Below are positions 24,824 to 34,139 of a stretch of DNA of 64,000 nt, piece after piece (the first letter of the stretch is position 1; every line of letters begins with the position of its first letter). A program made the position numbers and the translations under genes. The stretch spans positions 62,001 through 126,000 of the forward strand of contig NZ_BAJX01000003.1 of assembly GCF_000613925.1 (NCBI RefSeq). Reading direction: 5' to 3'. The stretch is from Prevotella histicola JCM 15637 = DNF00424. GTDB taxonomy: Bacteria; Bacteroidota; Bacteroidia; Bacteroidales; Bacteroidaceae. The notes under the pieces are model-generated. The model was not told the DNA's origin and did no database searches. It saw nothing but the letters and a program-made list of their open reading frames with translations.

Positions 24824-26173
24824 ATGATGTTGAATAATAGCAAAAATCGTGAGATTCTTCGGTTAGCGATACCGTCTATTATAAGTAATGTGACGGTCCC
24901 TCTCTTGGGTTTGGTTGATTTGTCAATAATTGGACATATTGGCAATGAGGATTATATTAGTGCTATTGCCGTTGGTTCAATGATTTTCAATGTCATGTAT
25001 TGGTTGCTTGGATTCCTGAGAATGGGAACCAGCGGTATGACATCCCAAGCCTTTGGACGAGAGGATACGATGGAGTGTATTCGTATTTTAGTTCGTAGTT
25101 TGACTATCGGGTTAGCCTTTGGTCTTTTGTTTATTCTTACTCAAGACGGATTAGAGTGGGGTTTGTTACGCCTCATGAATACGCCAGAAGCTTCATGGGA
25201 GTATGTAACGATCTACTTTCAGATTGTTATATGGGGGGCTCCCGCTATGCTTGGCTTATATAGTCTGACAGGTTGGTTTATAGGAATGCAAGATACGCGT
25301 ACGCCAATGGTTGTCGCTATATTGCAGAATTTGGTGAATATACTCGCTTCTTTGTCCTTGGTGTTTGTCTTGGGGTGGGGGATTGCTGGTGTTGCAGCTG
25401 GAACTTTATTGACTCAGTGGATAGGTTTCCTTGTAGCTCTGTTGGGTGCGTGGAAGCGGATTCATAAGGTTAATGGTTTACAGAACAAACAGGGGTTAGC
25501 AACTGAGACTTGGTCTCGTTTAGTCCGTGTTCTTTCCGTAAAAGCAGCATGGATAAACTTTTTCCTTGTGAATAAGGATATCTTTCTCCGTACATTATGC
25601 TTGATAGTGGTTAACTTCTACTTTACTTCAGCTGGAGGAAAACAAGGTGCTATGATGTTGGCAGTAAACACATTGTTGATGACATTGTTCACCATCTTCT
25701 CTTATGTGATGGATGGTTTCGCCTATGCGGGAGAAGCTTTGAGTGGAAAGTATTATGGAGCAGGTGATAAACAAGGATTGCATGCCACAGTCCGCAATCT
25801 GTTTCAGTTTGGTTTTCTGATGGCTGTAGTGTTTATGGGTATATATATGATAGGTGGTACCGGATTTCTTCATCTCCTTACAGATGATAATACTGTAGTT
25901 GAGGCTGCACGCCCTTATCTCCCATGGGCTTGCTTTATTCCAGTTGTTGGTGTGACAGCCTTTATTCTTGATGGTGTGTTTATAGGGCTTACAGATACGA
26001 AAGGAATGCTCTTTTCTACTGTTATGGCAATGGTATTATTTTTTATAGTTTACTTTGTTTTTAGAGATTGGCTCGCTAATTATGCGTTATGGTTAGCCTT
26101 CCTTTCATTCCTATTAATGCGGGGTGCAGCGTCAATGCTTTGGATGCGTTTTTTCTCAACTATTGACGTTTAA
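24824..26173 (+). CDS. MATE family efflux transporter (DinF-like)
   Basis: 449-residue inner-membrane transporter with about 12 hydrophobic helices in two homologous halves, exporting drugs or metabolites with Na+ or H+. Family features include the N-terminal LAIPSIISNVTVPLLGLVD, the RMGTSGMTSQAFGR loop and the second-half counterpart around DGFAYAGEALSGKYYG, which place it in the DinF branch. It directly follows the 46-residue gene and is followed by the 23 bp repeat array I. Substrate unknown. Confidence 0.93.
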   Translation: MMLNNSKNREILRLAIPSIISNVTVPLLGLVDLSIIGHIGNEDYISAIAVGSMIFNVMYWLLGFLRMGTSGMTSQAFGREDTMECIRILVRSLTIGLAFGLLFILTQDGLEWGLLRLMNTPEASWEYVTIYFQIVIWGAPAMLGLYSLTGWFIGMQDTRTPMVVAILQNLVNILASLSLVFVLGWGIAGVAAGTLLTQWIGFLVALLGAWKRIHKVNGLQNKQGLATETWSRLVRVLSVKAAWINFFLVNKDIFLRTLCLIVVNFYFTSAGGKQGAMMLAVNTLLMTLFTIFSYVMDGFAYAGEALSGKYYGAGDKQGLHATVRNLFQFGFLMAVVFMGIYMIGGTGFLHLLTDDNTVVEAARPYLPWACFIPVVGVTAFILDGVFIGLTDTKGMLFSTVMAMVLFFIVYFVFRDWLANYALWLAFLSFLLMRGAASMLWMRFFSTIDV

Positions 26174-26297
26174 GTTAAAGTGTGATTGGACTTTAACTTA
26201 AAGTACAATTGATGTTTAAGTTAAAGTATAAGAGGAGTCTAAGTTAAAGTACAATTAAGGTTTAAGTTAGAGTATAGATAATGGTTAAATTAAAGTA
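26164..26297. repeat. 23 bp tandem array I (TTTAAGTTAAAG cores)
   Basis: Six copies of TAAGTTAAAG or close variants starting at 26171, 26194, 26217, 26240, 26263 and 26286, exactly 23 bp apart. The consensus unit is TAAGTTAAAGTACAATTGATG plus 2 nt. The core TTTAAcTTAAAg is near-palindromic; the second copy is the reversed form. It overlaps the MATE 3' end slightly and runs into the first codons of the longest metallophosphoesterase frame. Confidence 0.9.
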
Positions 26298-26310
26298 TAA
26301 AGGTAGGAGT

Positions 26311-27408
26311 ATGAATGTAACAATGATAATAATATTTGCCTTGATTCTCTTGGTTGGTTGTGGGTATATTGGTTGGCATATCTGGCAGTTATTGCCATTG
26401 AGTAATGTCGGCAAATGGACAGTAACAGGAGTGATGTTCCTCTGTTTCTTAAGTCTGTTTACAAACTTTTTCATAGACAAGCTACCAATGTCTGTTGCCA
26501 CTATTCTGTATGAGGTAGGAAACTCGTCCCTTTTCATAGGTTTGTATTTGATCATATTGTTTCTTATCCTTGACTTAGGTAGAGTTGTACACTTGGTTCC
26601 GGCTGCCTTTCTGCGTAATAGTTGGGTAGGGACAACTTCCGTTCTTATTATTATTGTAGGTTTATTCGTTTATGGGTATCTAAATTATTTGCATAAGGAG
26701 CGTGTCCCTTTGACTTTAAATTCAGCTAAGATGATGCATAAACGGCATCGTATAGTTATGCTTACAGACTTGCATTTAGGTTATCATAATCGAGTTGATG
26801 AGTTTCGTAAATGGATAAATAAGGTGAATGCTGAACAACCAGAAGTAATCTTGATAGCTGGAGATATTATAGATGGAAGTATACGTGCACTACTTGACCA
26901 GAATATGGCTGCGGAATTCAAGAAACTGAAGGCACCTATCTATGCTTGTCTTGGTAATCATGAATATTATAGTGGAGAACCACGTGCAAAACAGTTTTAT
27001 AAGGAAGCTGGGATTCATTTATTGATAGATAATCATGCACTTATACCTCTGAGCGATGGTGATACTTTGTTAGTTGTGGGGCGTGATGATAGGACCAATA
27101 AGCGTCGTGCTACCCTTGCAACATTGATGCAAAAGGCTCCAAAGGGTTATTATACAATTCTTATGGATCATCAGCCTTATCATTTGGAGGAAGCGCAGCA
27201 ATCGGGAATTGACTTTCAGCTCTCCGGACACACGCATTATGGTCAAGTATGGCCTGTTAGTTGGATAGAGGATGCCATTTATGAAGATGCTTTCGGGCCA
27301 TTAAAGAAAGGTAATACCCAGTATTATGTTTCTTCTGGTATTGGTATCTGGGGTGGTAAATTCCGTATTGGAACAAGATCAGAATATATAGTGGCTGATA
27401 TTGAATAA
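26311..27408 (+). CDS. Membrane-anchored metallophosphoesterase
   Basis: About 365 residues from the ATG at 26311. The frame opens at 26281, but those first ten codons are the last unit of repeat array I, so a later start (26311, or 26323 with AGGAG upstream) is preferred. Three to four hydrophobic helices occupy residues 1-130. The calcineurin-type domain follows with DLHLGYHNR, AGDIIDG, GNHEYY and SGHTHYGQ, the set of metal ligands for a binuclear centre. Similar to YkuE/YaeI-type phosphodiesterases that act on lipid-linked substrates; substrate not determined. Followed after 9 bp by the lipoprotein gene. Confidence 0.88.
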   Translation: MNVTMIIIFALILLVGCGYIGWHIWQLLPLSNVGKWTVTGVMFLCFLSLFTNFFIDKLPMSVATILYEVGNSSLFIGLYLIILFLILDLGRVVHLVPAAFLRNSWVGTTSVLIIIVGLFVYGYLNYLHKERVPLTLNSAKMMHKRHRIVMLTDLHLGYHNRVDEFRKWINKVNAEQPEVILIAGDIIDGSIRALLDQNMAAEFKKLKAPIYACLGNHEYYSGEPRAKQFYKEAGIHLLIDNHALIPLSDGDTLLVVGRDDRTNKRRATLATLMQKAPKGYYTILMDHQPYHLEEAQQSGIDFQLSGHTHYGQVWPVSWIEDAIYEDAFGPLKKGNTQYYVSSGIGIWGGKFRIGTRSEYIVADIE

Positions 27409-27417
27409 CATTAGAGG

Positions 27418-28701
27418 ATGGAACCAAAGACAGTCTTGCACAGACTCCCCTTGTATGTGTTGGTGAGTTTAGCAATATTTATGTTGGATAGCTGCTTCTC
27501 CAGCTTTAATTCTTCTGAGGAAGTCATGGCTTATCTTGAGAAAAATTATCCAGGGCAGCGTATTGTGCTTTCTGATGAATATGAAACAACTCGTGGGTTG
27601 TCAAACGATATAAGAATTTGGACATTCACATTGTCAGACTATCCTAAAGATACCTTTCATGTGGCAAGTTATATCAATAGTTATCCGTTTCCGATGATGA
27701 AAAACCAGCATGGAATCATCGATGACTTTGAGAAAGTCGTTATCCTGCGTCGGGCAAAAGAATTTGAACATGGGCCTTTGAAGAAATTCGATGCTCTCAC
27801 ACGACGTCTCTGGACCCATTTCCCTGTGTCAGATTTCTCTCTGAAGCCAGCTAGGTTAGAGCTGAGAGCAGTTGATGATATCTGGCGTGCAAAGCATCTG
27901 ATAGATGCTTTCGAACAGTTCCTTGGTGAAAAAAGGCTGACTGATGAAGTTCAATATTATCTGCGAATGTATATGCAAGGACCTTGTTATGACCTGGGAC
28001 ATGGTGAAAGTGTACCGCCTTCGGATAATGATTCCATTGACAAATCTAGTAAGAAGAAGGGTTGCTACATTGAGCGTCAGATCTATTTTGCCGTTAATCG
28101 ACAGGAGTTATGTCAGCAGTTTTACAATGATGTGATGGAGTTTCATCAGTTAATGGTCAGCTATGGTAATGGTGTTAATAAAGAGACATCTCAGGCATGG
28201 GCAGAAAACCAACTGAGACTCGTTAAGCTGTTGCCAGATCTCCCATCTGAGGAAAAACGTGATTCACTTCTTAAATTACTAGTAGTACAGGATGATTATG
28301 TAAGCAGTGTATTTATCGATACTGGAATGAAACCTTATATGCTTGTAACCTTGTCGAAAAAGGGAGAAAATCCTGGTTCTTACAATCTCTTTTTCACTTA
28401 TCCACAATTACATGCATTCTGCTTACGCAGTGGGTTGCAGGTGCAAGGCTCTGGTGATCATTTTAAAGTGAAAGGAGTAGATGGAATGCATTACGAGTTT
28501 TCTGCACAGTTTTATAAAGAGAAGAAAGGTGCCATCGGCTTTGATGAAGATGTCTGCTATTATCTGAGAAATGGTAGTAAGGTTTTGGTTAAGAATTTTA
28601 GTAGTCCTTATGAGTGTATTAGCGATGCTCTAGTGCACCGAATAACTGGACGGAATGTAAAACGAATGGTTGTGAACGGGCAGATATCTTTAAATAGATA
28701 G
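27418..28701 (+). CDS. Hypothetical lipoprotein, 427 residues
   Basis: N-terminal hydrophobic segment with a possible lipobox (IFMLDSC, Cys about 26), so a probable lipoprotein. I do not recognise the family. The remainder is soluble: an N-terminal part with EVMAYLEKNYPGQRIVLSDEY, a middle helical region (residues 100-300) and a C-terminal part (residues 300-427). Its start lies 9 bp after the metallophosphoesterase stop, so they are probably co-transcribed. No gene follows on this strand. Confidence 0.75.
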   Translation: MEPKTVLHRLPLYVLVSLAIFMLDSCFSSFNSSEEVMAYLEKNYPGQRIVLSDEYETTRGLSNDIRIWTFTLSDYPKDTFHVASYINSYPFPMMKNQHGIIDDFEKVVILRRAKEFEHGPLKKFDALTRRLWTHFPVSDFSLKPARLELRAVDDIWRAKHLIDAFEQFLGEKRLTDEVQYYLRMYMQGPCYDLGHGESVPPSDNDSIDKSSKKKGCYIERQIYFAVNRQELCQQFYNDVMEFHQLMVSYGNGVNKETSQAWAENQLRLVKLLPDLPSEEKRDSLLKLLVVQDDYVSSVFIDTGMKPYMLVTLSKKGENPGSYNLFFTYPQLHAFCLRSGLQVQGSGDHFKVKGVDGMHYEFSAQFYKEKKGAIGFDEDVCYYLRNGSKVLVKNFSSPYECISDALVHRITGRNVKRMVVNGQISLNR

Positions 28702-28818
28702 GTCTTTGGCAGAGGTCTTAAATAACAGAAGTATTTATAATCTTTGATAGTTCAAGGAGATAAATGAAGGTTGATAATATTCGTTTTTGGGAATAGTATC
28801 CACAAGTATCTACTTATT

Positions 28819-28840
28819 AGGATTGTAGATACATAATCCT
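28819..28840. terminator. Inverted repeat downstream of the lipoprotein gene
   Basis: GTATCTAC and GTAGATAC form a perfect 8 bp stem around an 11 nt loop between convergent genes. There is no strong T run. The rest of 28702-28920 holds no gene I can support. Confidence 0.4.
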
Positions 28841-28920
28841 TCTACTTCCAATTTTAGTAAACACCAGTAATCTTGAATTAATAAAGGTAAGGTTTATACA
28901 GTATAAGTTATTGCTATATA

Positions 28921-28953
28921 CAAAAAAGAGCGGCCTCTAATGAGAACCGCCCT
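28921..28953 (-). terminator. Terminator after tRNA-Phe
   Basis: On the minus strand AGGGCGG / CCGCTCT (one G-U pair) with an inner CTC/GAG pairing, followed by TTTTTT, just downstream of tRNA-Phe. Confidence 0.75.
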
Positions 28954-28967
28954 GATGAAAGGAGGAG

Positions 28968-29040
28968 TGGTACCACCAGGAATCGAACCGGGGACACAAG
29001 GATTTTCAGTCCTTTGCTCTACCAACTGAGCTATGGCACC
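28968..29040 (-). tRNA. tRNA-Phe (GAA)
   Basis: 73 nt on the minus strand. Acceptor GGTGCCA / TGGTACC (one G-U), anticodon GAA in CTGAAAA, T arm CCGGTTCGATTCCTGG region, discriminator A. CCA is not encoded. A -7 box TACCTTTG on the minus strand lies near 29084-29091. Confidence 0.96.
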
Positions 29041-29165
29041 ATCATGTCTGCAATTCTTTATGATTGTAGTCATTTCTTAATTGCGGTGCAAAGGTAATGC
29101 TTTTCTTCTGAACTGGCAAACTTTACTAAAGATTTTTTAATGATTAGTTTGCTTTAACAGTTTTC

Positions 29166-30275
29166 TTAATTTCTGTTTAAAACCCAGCCTTGTGCTTGTA
29201 TTTCGAATTCATTACCATCTCTTGTGATAAGATAAGCTCCTAAACTCTCTTTCGTTATATAGCCAATCTGTCTGATACCGTCAATCTTATCAATCTTTTC
29301 ATGATCACCAATAGGTACAGTAAAAAGTAATTCATAATCTTCACCACCATTTAATGCTGCTGTTGTGAGATTCATGTTGAATTCTTCACATGTCGCAGCT
29401 GTCTGATAATCAATTGGAATATTCTTCTCATAGATCCGACATCCACAGTGGCTGTTCTCACAAATGTGTTTAATTTCACTTGCTAATCCATCTGAAATGT
29501 CAATCATAGAAGTTGGGTGTATGTTAGCTTCCTTAAGGAGTTGAAGGACATCTCCCCTTGCTTCAGGTTTCAGTTGCCTGTCTATGAGATATTCTTTGCC
29601 AGCAAAGTCTGGCTGGAAATCGTCAAAGGAAGAACGTTCTTTGCGCAATGCTTCTAAACGAGCCTTATCATTTGTACGTTGTGCATCCTTTACTTTGTTG
29701 TTATATTCTTCAATCTGTTGGTAGTAAACAGTCTTCTCGCGTTCAAGGATCTGTAATCCCATATATGCAGAACCAAGGTCACCTGAGACACAGATGAGAT
29801 CAGTTTCCTGTGCCCCGCTTCGGTAGACTATATCTTCTTTTTGGGCTTCTCCTATACAAGTGAGATTTATGGCAAGGCCTGTATATGAAGATGTTGTATC
29901 TCCTCCGACTATATCCACGCTCCATTTCTCACATGCTTTCTTTAATCCTGTATAGAATAGTTCTATATCTTCAACTTTGAATCGTTTACTTAAACCTAAT
30001 GATACTATAATTTGGCGAGGATGACCGTTCATAGCAAATATGTTGCTCATTACAATCATAGCAGCTTTGTATGCCAAATGCTCCATGTCTATATAAGTAA
30101 GATCAAATTGTACTCCCTCCATAAATATTTGTGAAGAGACAAGTACCTCTTTCTTGTTATATTGTAGAACAGCAGCATCATCACCAACTCCTTTTATCGT
30201 TGATGGATTTATTGGCTTGATATTCTTGGTGAGTTGGTTAATTAAGCCAAACTCTCCGAGATCTTTTATTTCCAT
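29166..30275 (-). CDS. thiL: Thiamine-monophosphate kinase
   Basis: Phosphorylates thiamine monophosphate to the diphosphate cofactor. 369 residues of the PurM/AIR-synthase-like fold: GVGDDAAVL near the N-terminus, VGGDTTSS and CVSGDLGSAYMGL in the middle, SMIDISDGLASEIKHIC and NGGEDYELLFT near the end. There is an insertion of about 30 charged residues (about 180-215, IEEYNNKVKDAQRTN) compared with the E. coli enzyme, known from other Bacteroidetes. Last gene of the sppA-lpxK-pnp-thiL unit on the minus strand, 33 bp after pnp. Confidence 0.93.
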   Translation of the reverse strand: MEIKDLGEFGLINQLTKNIKPINPSTIKGVGDDAAVLQYNKKEVLVSSQIFMEGVQFDLTYIDMEHLAYKAAMIVMSNIFAMNGHPRQIIVSLGLSKRFKVEDIELFYTGLKKACEKWSVDIVGGDTTSSYTGLAINLTCIGEAQKEDIVYRSGAQETDLICVSGDLGSAYMGLQILEREKTVYYQQIEEYNNKVKDAQRTNDKARLEALRKERSSFDDFQPDFAGKEYLIDRQLKPEARGDVLQLLKEANIHPTSMIDISDGLASEIKHICENSHCGCRIYEKNIPIDYQTAATCEEFNMNLTTAALNGGEDYELLFTVPIGDHEKIDKIDGIRQIGYITKESLGAYLITRDGNEFEIQAQGWVLNRN

Positions 30276-30308
30276 TTATTATATTAGATAAGTAATGAAA
30301 AAATACTT

Positions 30309-31118
30309 TTATGACCGTTTAATCATTTCGCGCATAATTTCAGTCATACGTGGCTGAGCTGCATTTGCAGCCTCCTGTACTTCCTCGTGGCTTACTTTTA
30401 CAGGTACGTCAAAGCCTCCCAGGTCTGTTATTACGCTAATTCCAAAAACTTTTATGTCACTATGACGTGCAACTATGACCTCTGGAACAGTACTCATTCC
30501 TACTGCATCTGCACCTAATTTATGGTACATACGGTATTCTGCAGGAGTCTCAAAGGTTGGTCCTTGTACTCCCATATAGATACCATGCATGATGCGGATA
30601 CCCTTTTCTTTAGCAATTGAATTTGCTAATTCAACTAATTTATGGTCGTAAGCCTCATGCATATCGGGGAATCGTGGTCCAGTCGGATAGTTTGGACCAT
30701 GTAAAGGATGTTCTGGGAAAAAATTAATGTGGTCAGTAATAATCATCAAGTCTCCAATTTTGAAGTCTGGATTCATACCACCCGATGCATTTGACACAAA
30801 CAAAGTTTTAATCCCCAACTCGTGCATTACGCGGATAGGGAATGTGACCTCTTTCATGTTGTAACCTTCATAAAAGTGGAAACGTCCTTCCATGGCCATA
30901 ATATCTTTATCTCCGAGTTTTCCGAAAATAAGTTTCCCTGCATGTCCTTCTACTGTGGAAACAGGGAAATTAGGAATATCTTTATAAGGGAACTCGTAAC
31001 TATCAGTTATCTCTGAAGCTAATTGTCCGAGACCGGTTCCCAGAATGATGGCGGTTTTTGGATTTGTTGTCATCCTCTTTTTTAGCCAGGATGCTGTTTC
31101 TTGAATTCTTTCGTACAT
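30309..31118 (-). CDS. Purine-nucleoside phosphorylase (trimeric, PNP family)
   Basis: Cleaves inosine or guanosine with phosphate in purine salvage. 269 residues. Phosphate-site features: ILGTGLGQLA near residue 25, VEGHAGKL, EGRFHFYEGY and SNASGGMN; base-site segment GPTFETPAEYRMY and VGMSTVPEV. Typical length for the low-molecular-mass trimeric class. The first 116 bp overlap, in another frame, the 3' end of lpxK. Confidence 0.95.
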   Translation of the reverse strand: MYERIQETASWLKKRMTTNPKTAIILGTGLGQLASEITDSYEFPYKDIPNFPVSTVEGHAGKLIFGKLGDKDIMAMEGRFHFYEGYNMKEVTFPIRVMHELGIKTLFVSNASGGMNPDFKIGDLMIITDHINFFPEHPLHGPNYPTGPRFPDMHEAYDHKLVELANSIAKEKGIRIMHGIYMGVQGPTFETPAEYRMYHKLGADAVGMSTVPEVIVARHSDIKVFGISVITDLGGFDVPVKVSHEEVQEAANAAQPRMTEIMREMIKRS

Positions 31119-32181
31119 AGGATATTATTTTATCATTGAAAGTTTTTTCTTTATCAAGCATGAATCTAACCTTGATAGGAAGAGAATAAATATTTTCTTT
31201 TATTTCTGCAGATAATCCCTCAATACCGATAAGACGAGCTTTGTCTTTCTCGGTGGTTATAATAATCTTTGGAGTAGACATTCTTTCAAAAGTCTCATTT
31301 ATAAGCCTGATGTCTTTTTTCGTGAAAGCATGGTGGTCTGGGTATGAGAGCGTGGTGAGTGCATTGTTACCAGTATACTCATTAAGATCTTCTTTTAAGT
31401 GTTGCGGTGTTGCAATTCCTGTGAGAAGAAGAATATTCCATCCTCGTATATCTGTCAGAAGTAGGTTCTTCTTATTTGAGAAGATAGGTTCTAATTCACA
31501 GTACTCCAATGTAGTGAAATAAAGTTGTTGAAATGGATAAAGATCCATAGCTTTACTCAATACTCGATAGTCTATTGGGTTGAGGTCTTTAGGACACTTC
31601 GTGATAATAACGATATCCGCTCTATGCTTGCCGGAAAGGGGTTCGCGTAATCTTCCTGCAGGTAATAGCCTGTCATAGATAATAAGCCGATGATAATCAA
31701 CTAACAGAATATTAATCCCTGGCTGTACATATCTATGCTGAAATGCATCATCTAAAAGAATGACATCTGTATCACATGTTTCTTTGTCTGTAGTCAATCT
31801 GCTTATGCCTTCGCAGCGGTTCTTATCAACAGCTACATGAACTTTAGGATATTTTGTCTTCATTTGATATGGTTCATCACCAATATCTTGCATGGGAGTA
31901 TCTGTTGTCGCTAAGACATACCCATGACTCTTCCGTTTATATCCTCTTGACAGAACAGCAACGTTCATTTTATCCTTCAATAACCGGATGAGATATTCAA
32001 CGTGAGGGGTCTTTCCTGAACCGCCCACGGTTATATTTCCTATAGATATGACAGGTATATTAAAACGGCGTGTCTTAAGAATTTTCAATTCAAACAGTTC
32101 ATTCCGTATGCCCACTATAAGCCCATATAGCCAGCTGAGTGGTAATAACCATTTATTGATTTTGATATGATCTCCTTCCAT
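31003..32181 (-). CDS. lpxK: Tetraacyldisaccharide 4'-kinase
   Basis: Adds the 4'-phosphate to the lipid A precursor at the inner membrane. 392 residues; N-terminal membrane-associated helix (PLSWLYGLIVGIRN), Walker A in GGSGKTPHVEYL at about residues 53-64, DDAFQHR and ITTEKDKARL. The C-terminal region from YVRKNSRNSILAK onward overlaps the start of pnp by 116 bp in a different frame. That segment reads as natural coding sequence, so a long overlap rather than an error is my preferred reading. Starts 6 bp after sppA. Confidence 0.93.
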   Translation of the reverse strand: MEGDHIKINKWLLPLSWLYGLIVGIRNELFELKILKTRRFNIPVISIGNITVGGSGKTPHVEYLIRLLKDKMNVAVLSRGYKRKSHGYVLATTDTPMQDIGDEPYQMKTKYPKVHVAVDKNRCEGISRLTTDKETCDTDVILLDDAFQHRYVQPGINILLVDYHRLIIYDRLLPAGRLREPLSGKHRADIVIITKCPKDLNPIDYRVLSKAMDLYPFQQLYFTTLEYCELEPIFSNKKNLLLTDIRGWNILLLTGIATPQHLKEDLNEYTGNNALTTLSYPDHHAFTKKDIRLINETFERMSTPKIIITTEKDKARLIGIEGLSAEIKENIYSLPIKVRFMLDKEKTFNDKIISYVRKNSRNSILAKKEDDNKSKNRHHSGNRSRTISFRDN

Positions 32182-32187
32182 ACGTTA

Positions 32188-33962
32188 TTAATGAATGTTA
32201 GGGAAATAAGGTATACGAGCTTGGATTGCACTTTGATGATTCAATGTCTTTAATAAAGCAAATGGCTCGTAGTAATCCCCTAAGTTGACGCGTAATTGCT
32301 CACTAAGGTAATTATTCGGGTTTGACTCCTGTAGTAGTTGATCCATTAAACTGGGTTGTTCTGGATAGATATGTAAGCTATGATCTGATATCTTGGCAAG
32401 TTTTATAGCCTTTGCTATCGCGACCTCCAGTCCACCTAATTGATCAACTAATCCGATCTTTTGGGCATCCTGTCCTGAAAAGACATGCCCCTGTGCAATT
32501 CTTTCTACTTGTACGTCAGTCATCTTACGCCCTTCTGCTACACGATGACGGAAAAGTTTGTATCCTCGATTAATATATTGTCCCAGAAAGGCCATCTCTT
32601 CAGGAGAGAAAGGGCGAGTAGTAGTTCCAAATGAAGAATATTTATTAGTTCTAACTTCATCAAACTTGATTCCTAATTTTTCTGTAAAAAGACCACTCAT
32701 ATCTGGGAACATACCGAAGATACCTATAGAGCCTGTTAGTGTCGTTGGCTCTGCAACAATCCAATCTGCTGGTGCAGAAATGTAATAACCTCCTGACGCA
32801 GCCATACCTCCCATGCTAATAACGACTGGCTTTTGTTTTTTCAATTCTATTATCTGGTGCCATATTTGTTCTGAAGCATAAGCAGACCCACCTCCAGAGT
32901 TAATTCGAATAACAACAGCTTTTATCTTTTTGTCATCAGACAATTTTTCTAAATCTTTGCAGACTTTTTGTGCATCTATTGTATGGTTCTGGGCAAAAAG
33001 GCCTTCAACTGTTCCATCGACAATATCACCATAGGCATAATAGATAGCTATTTGATTATCTTTATTGCCTTCTTTCTCATTAGAATCTTGCAGGTCTGCC
33101 ACTGTTACTTGGCTAATATCTTCGCTATTCTCTATGCCAAGTTCCTTTTTGATTAATTGTTTTACTTGGTCTGTATATAGTAATCCATCTACCATTTTTG
33201 TTTTAAGATAATCTTCCTGAGGGGCAAGAGTCATCATACTATCGGCATATTGATTTAGTTTCCCAGCAGGTATATTCCTACTTTTGCTGACATCATTGGT
33301 TATGTTCTGCCAAATACTATTAAGATAGGCTGTGGTTTGTTCTCTGTTTGCTTCGCTCATCTTGTCTCCTGTAAACATCTCTGTGGCACTCTTATAAGCG
33401 CCAACTTTCACAACTTGCATCTTCACTCCAAATTTAGCCAGTAGATCTTTTATGTAGATAGGTTGAGAAGCTAAGCCACGCCAATCAATTTGTCCTTGAG
33501 GGTTTAGATAGACTTTGTTGGCAGCAGATGCCAAATAGTAAGTACCTTGTGTATATGTGTCGCCGTATGCTATAATCCACTTCTTACTTTTTTTAAAGTC
33601 TATAAGGCATTGTGTATTGCCTGTAGGGATGCGTAGGAGTCAGCTGAAAAGGCACCAGCTTCGATATATATGCCTTTGACATGATCATTCTCTTTTGCAT
33701 TTTTAATGGCGGTTAGAATATTGTCGAGTCCAATGGAGCCTTTATCTGTACCTTGGATTTGATTGATAATATTGTCTTCTGCTCTCTCTGAGAGCTGTCC
33801 TGACAGGTCTAATACAAGAATAGAGTTTTCAGATGGTTCTTTTGTTGATTGTGAAGAAGCAATCATGCCTGTTATAGTTATAACTCCAAAAAGAACAGTT
33901 ATAATGCTGAAAAGAAGCATTCCAACAAAGGATGCAAAGACAAATTTGAAAAATTGTTTCAT
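32188..33962 (-). CDS. sppA: Signal peptide peptidase SppA, 67K type (frameshift in this sequence)
   Basis: Membrane-bound S49 protease that degrades cleaved signal peptides. The N-terminal frame (33962 to 33600) holds the membrane anchor and the first part of the N-terminal S49 repeat. The other frame (to 32188) contains VKVGAYKSATEMFTG with the candidate general-base Lys and the nucleophile Ser in GGMAASGGYYIS. The frames join by adding one base near 33600 (the A-L-I-D-F-K junction), giving about 591 residues, normal for the tandem-domain SppA. Followed closely by lpxK. Confidence 0.92.
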
Positions 33963-33988
33963 GAAAAACCTAATTCTTATTTACTTTG

Positions 33989-34046
33989 CAAAGATATATA
34001 TAATAGGTGGAAATTCCAAATATTTCATGATTTCTTGATATCTTTG
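33989..34046. promoter_or_regulatory. Divergent promoters of sppA and the glycerate kinase gene
   Basis: Minus-strand TATCTTTG (33996 to 33989) is 27 bp before sppA; plus-strand TATCTTTG at 34039-34046 is 93 bp before glycerate kinase. Confidence 0.5.
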
Positions 34047-34139
34047 CAGAGAAAGAGTAGGTAATATTGTAATGACAGTTTTCATTTAGGCTATCCTGCT
34101 TGTTCTTTTTGTATAGATATTAATATAGAGGTAAATGTG

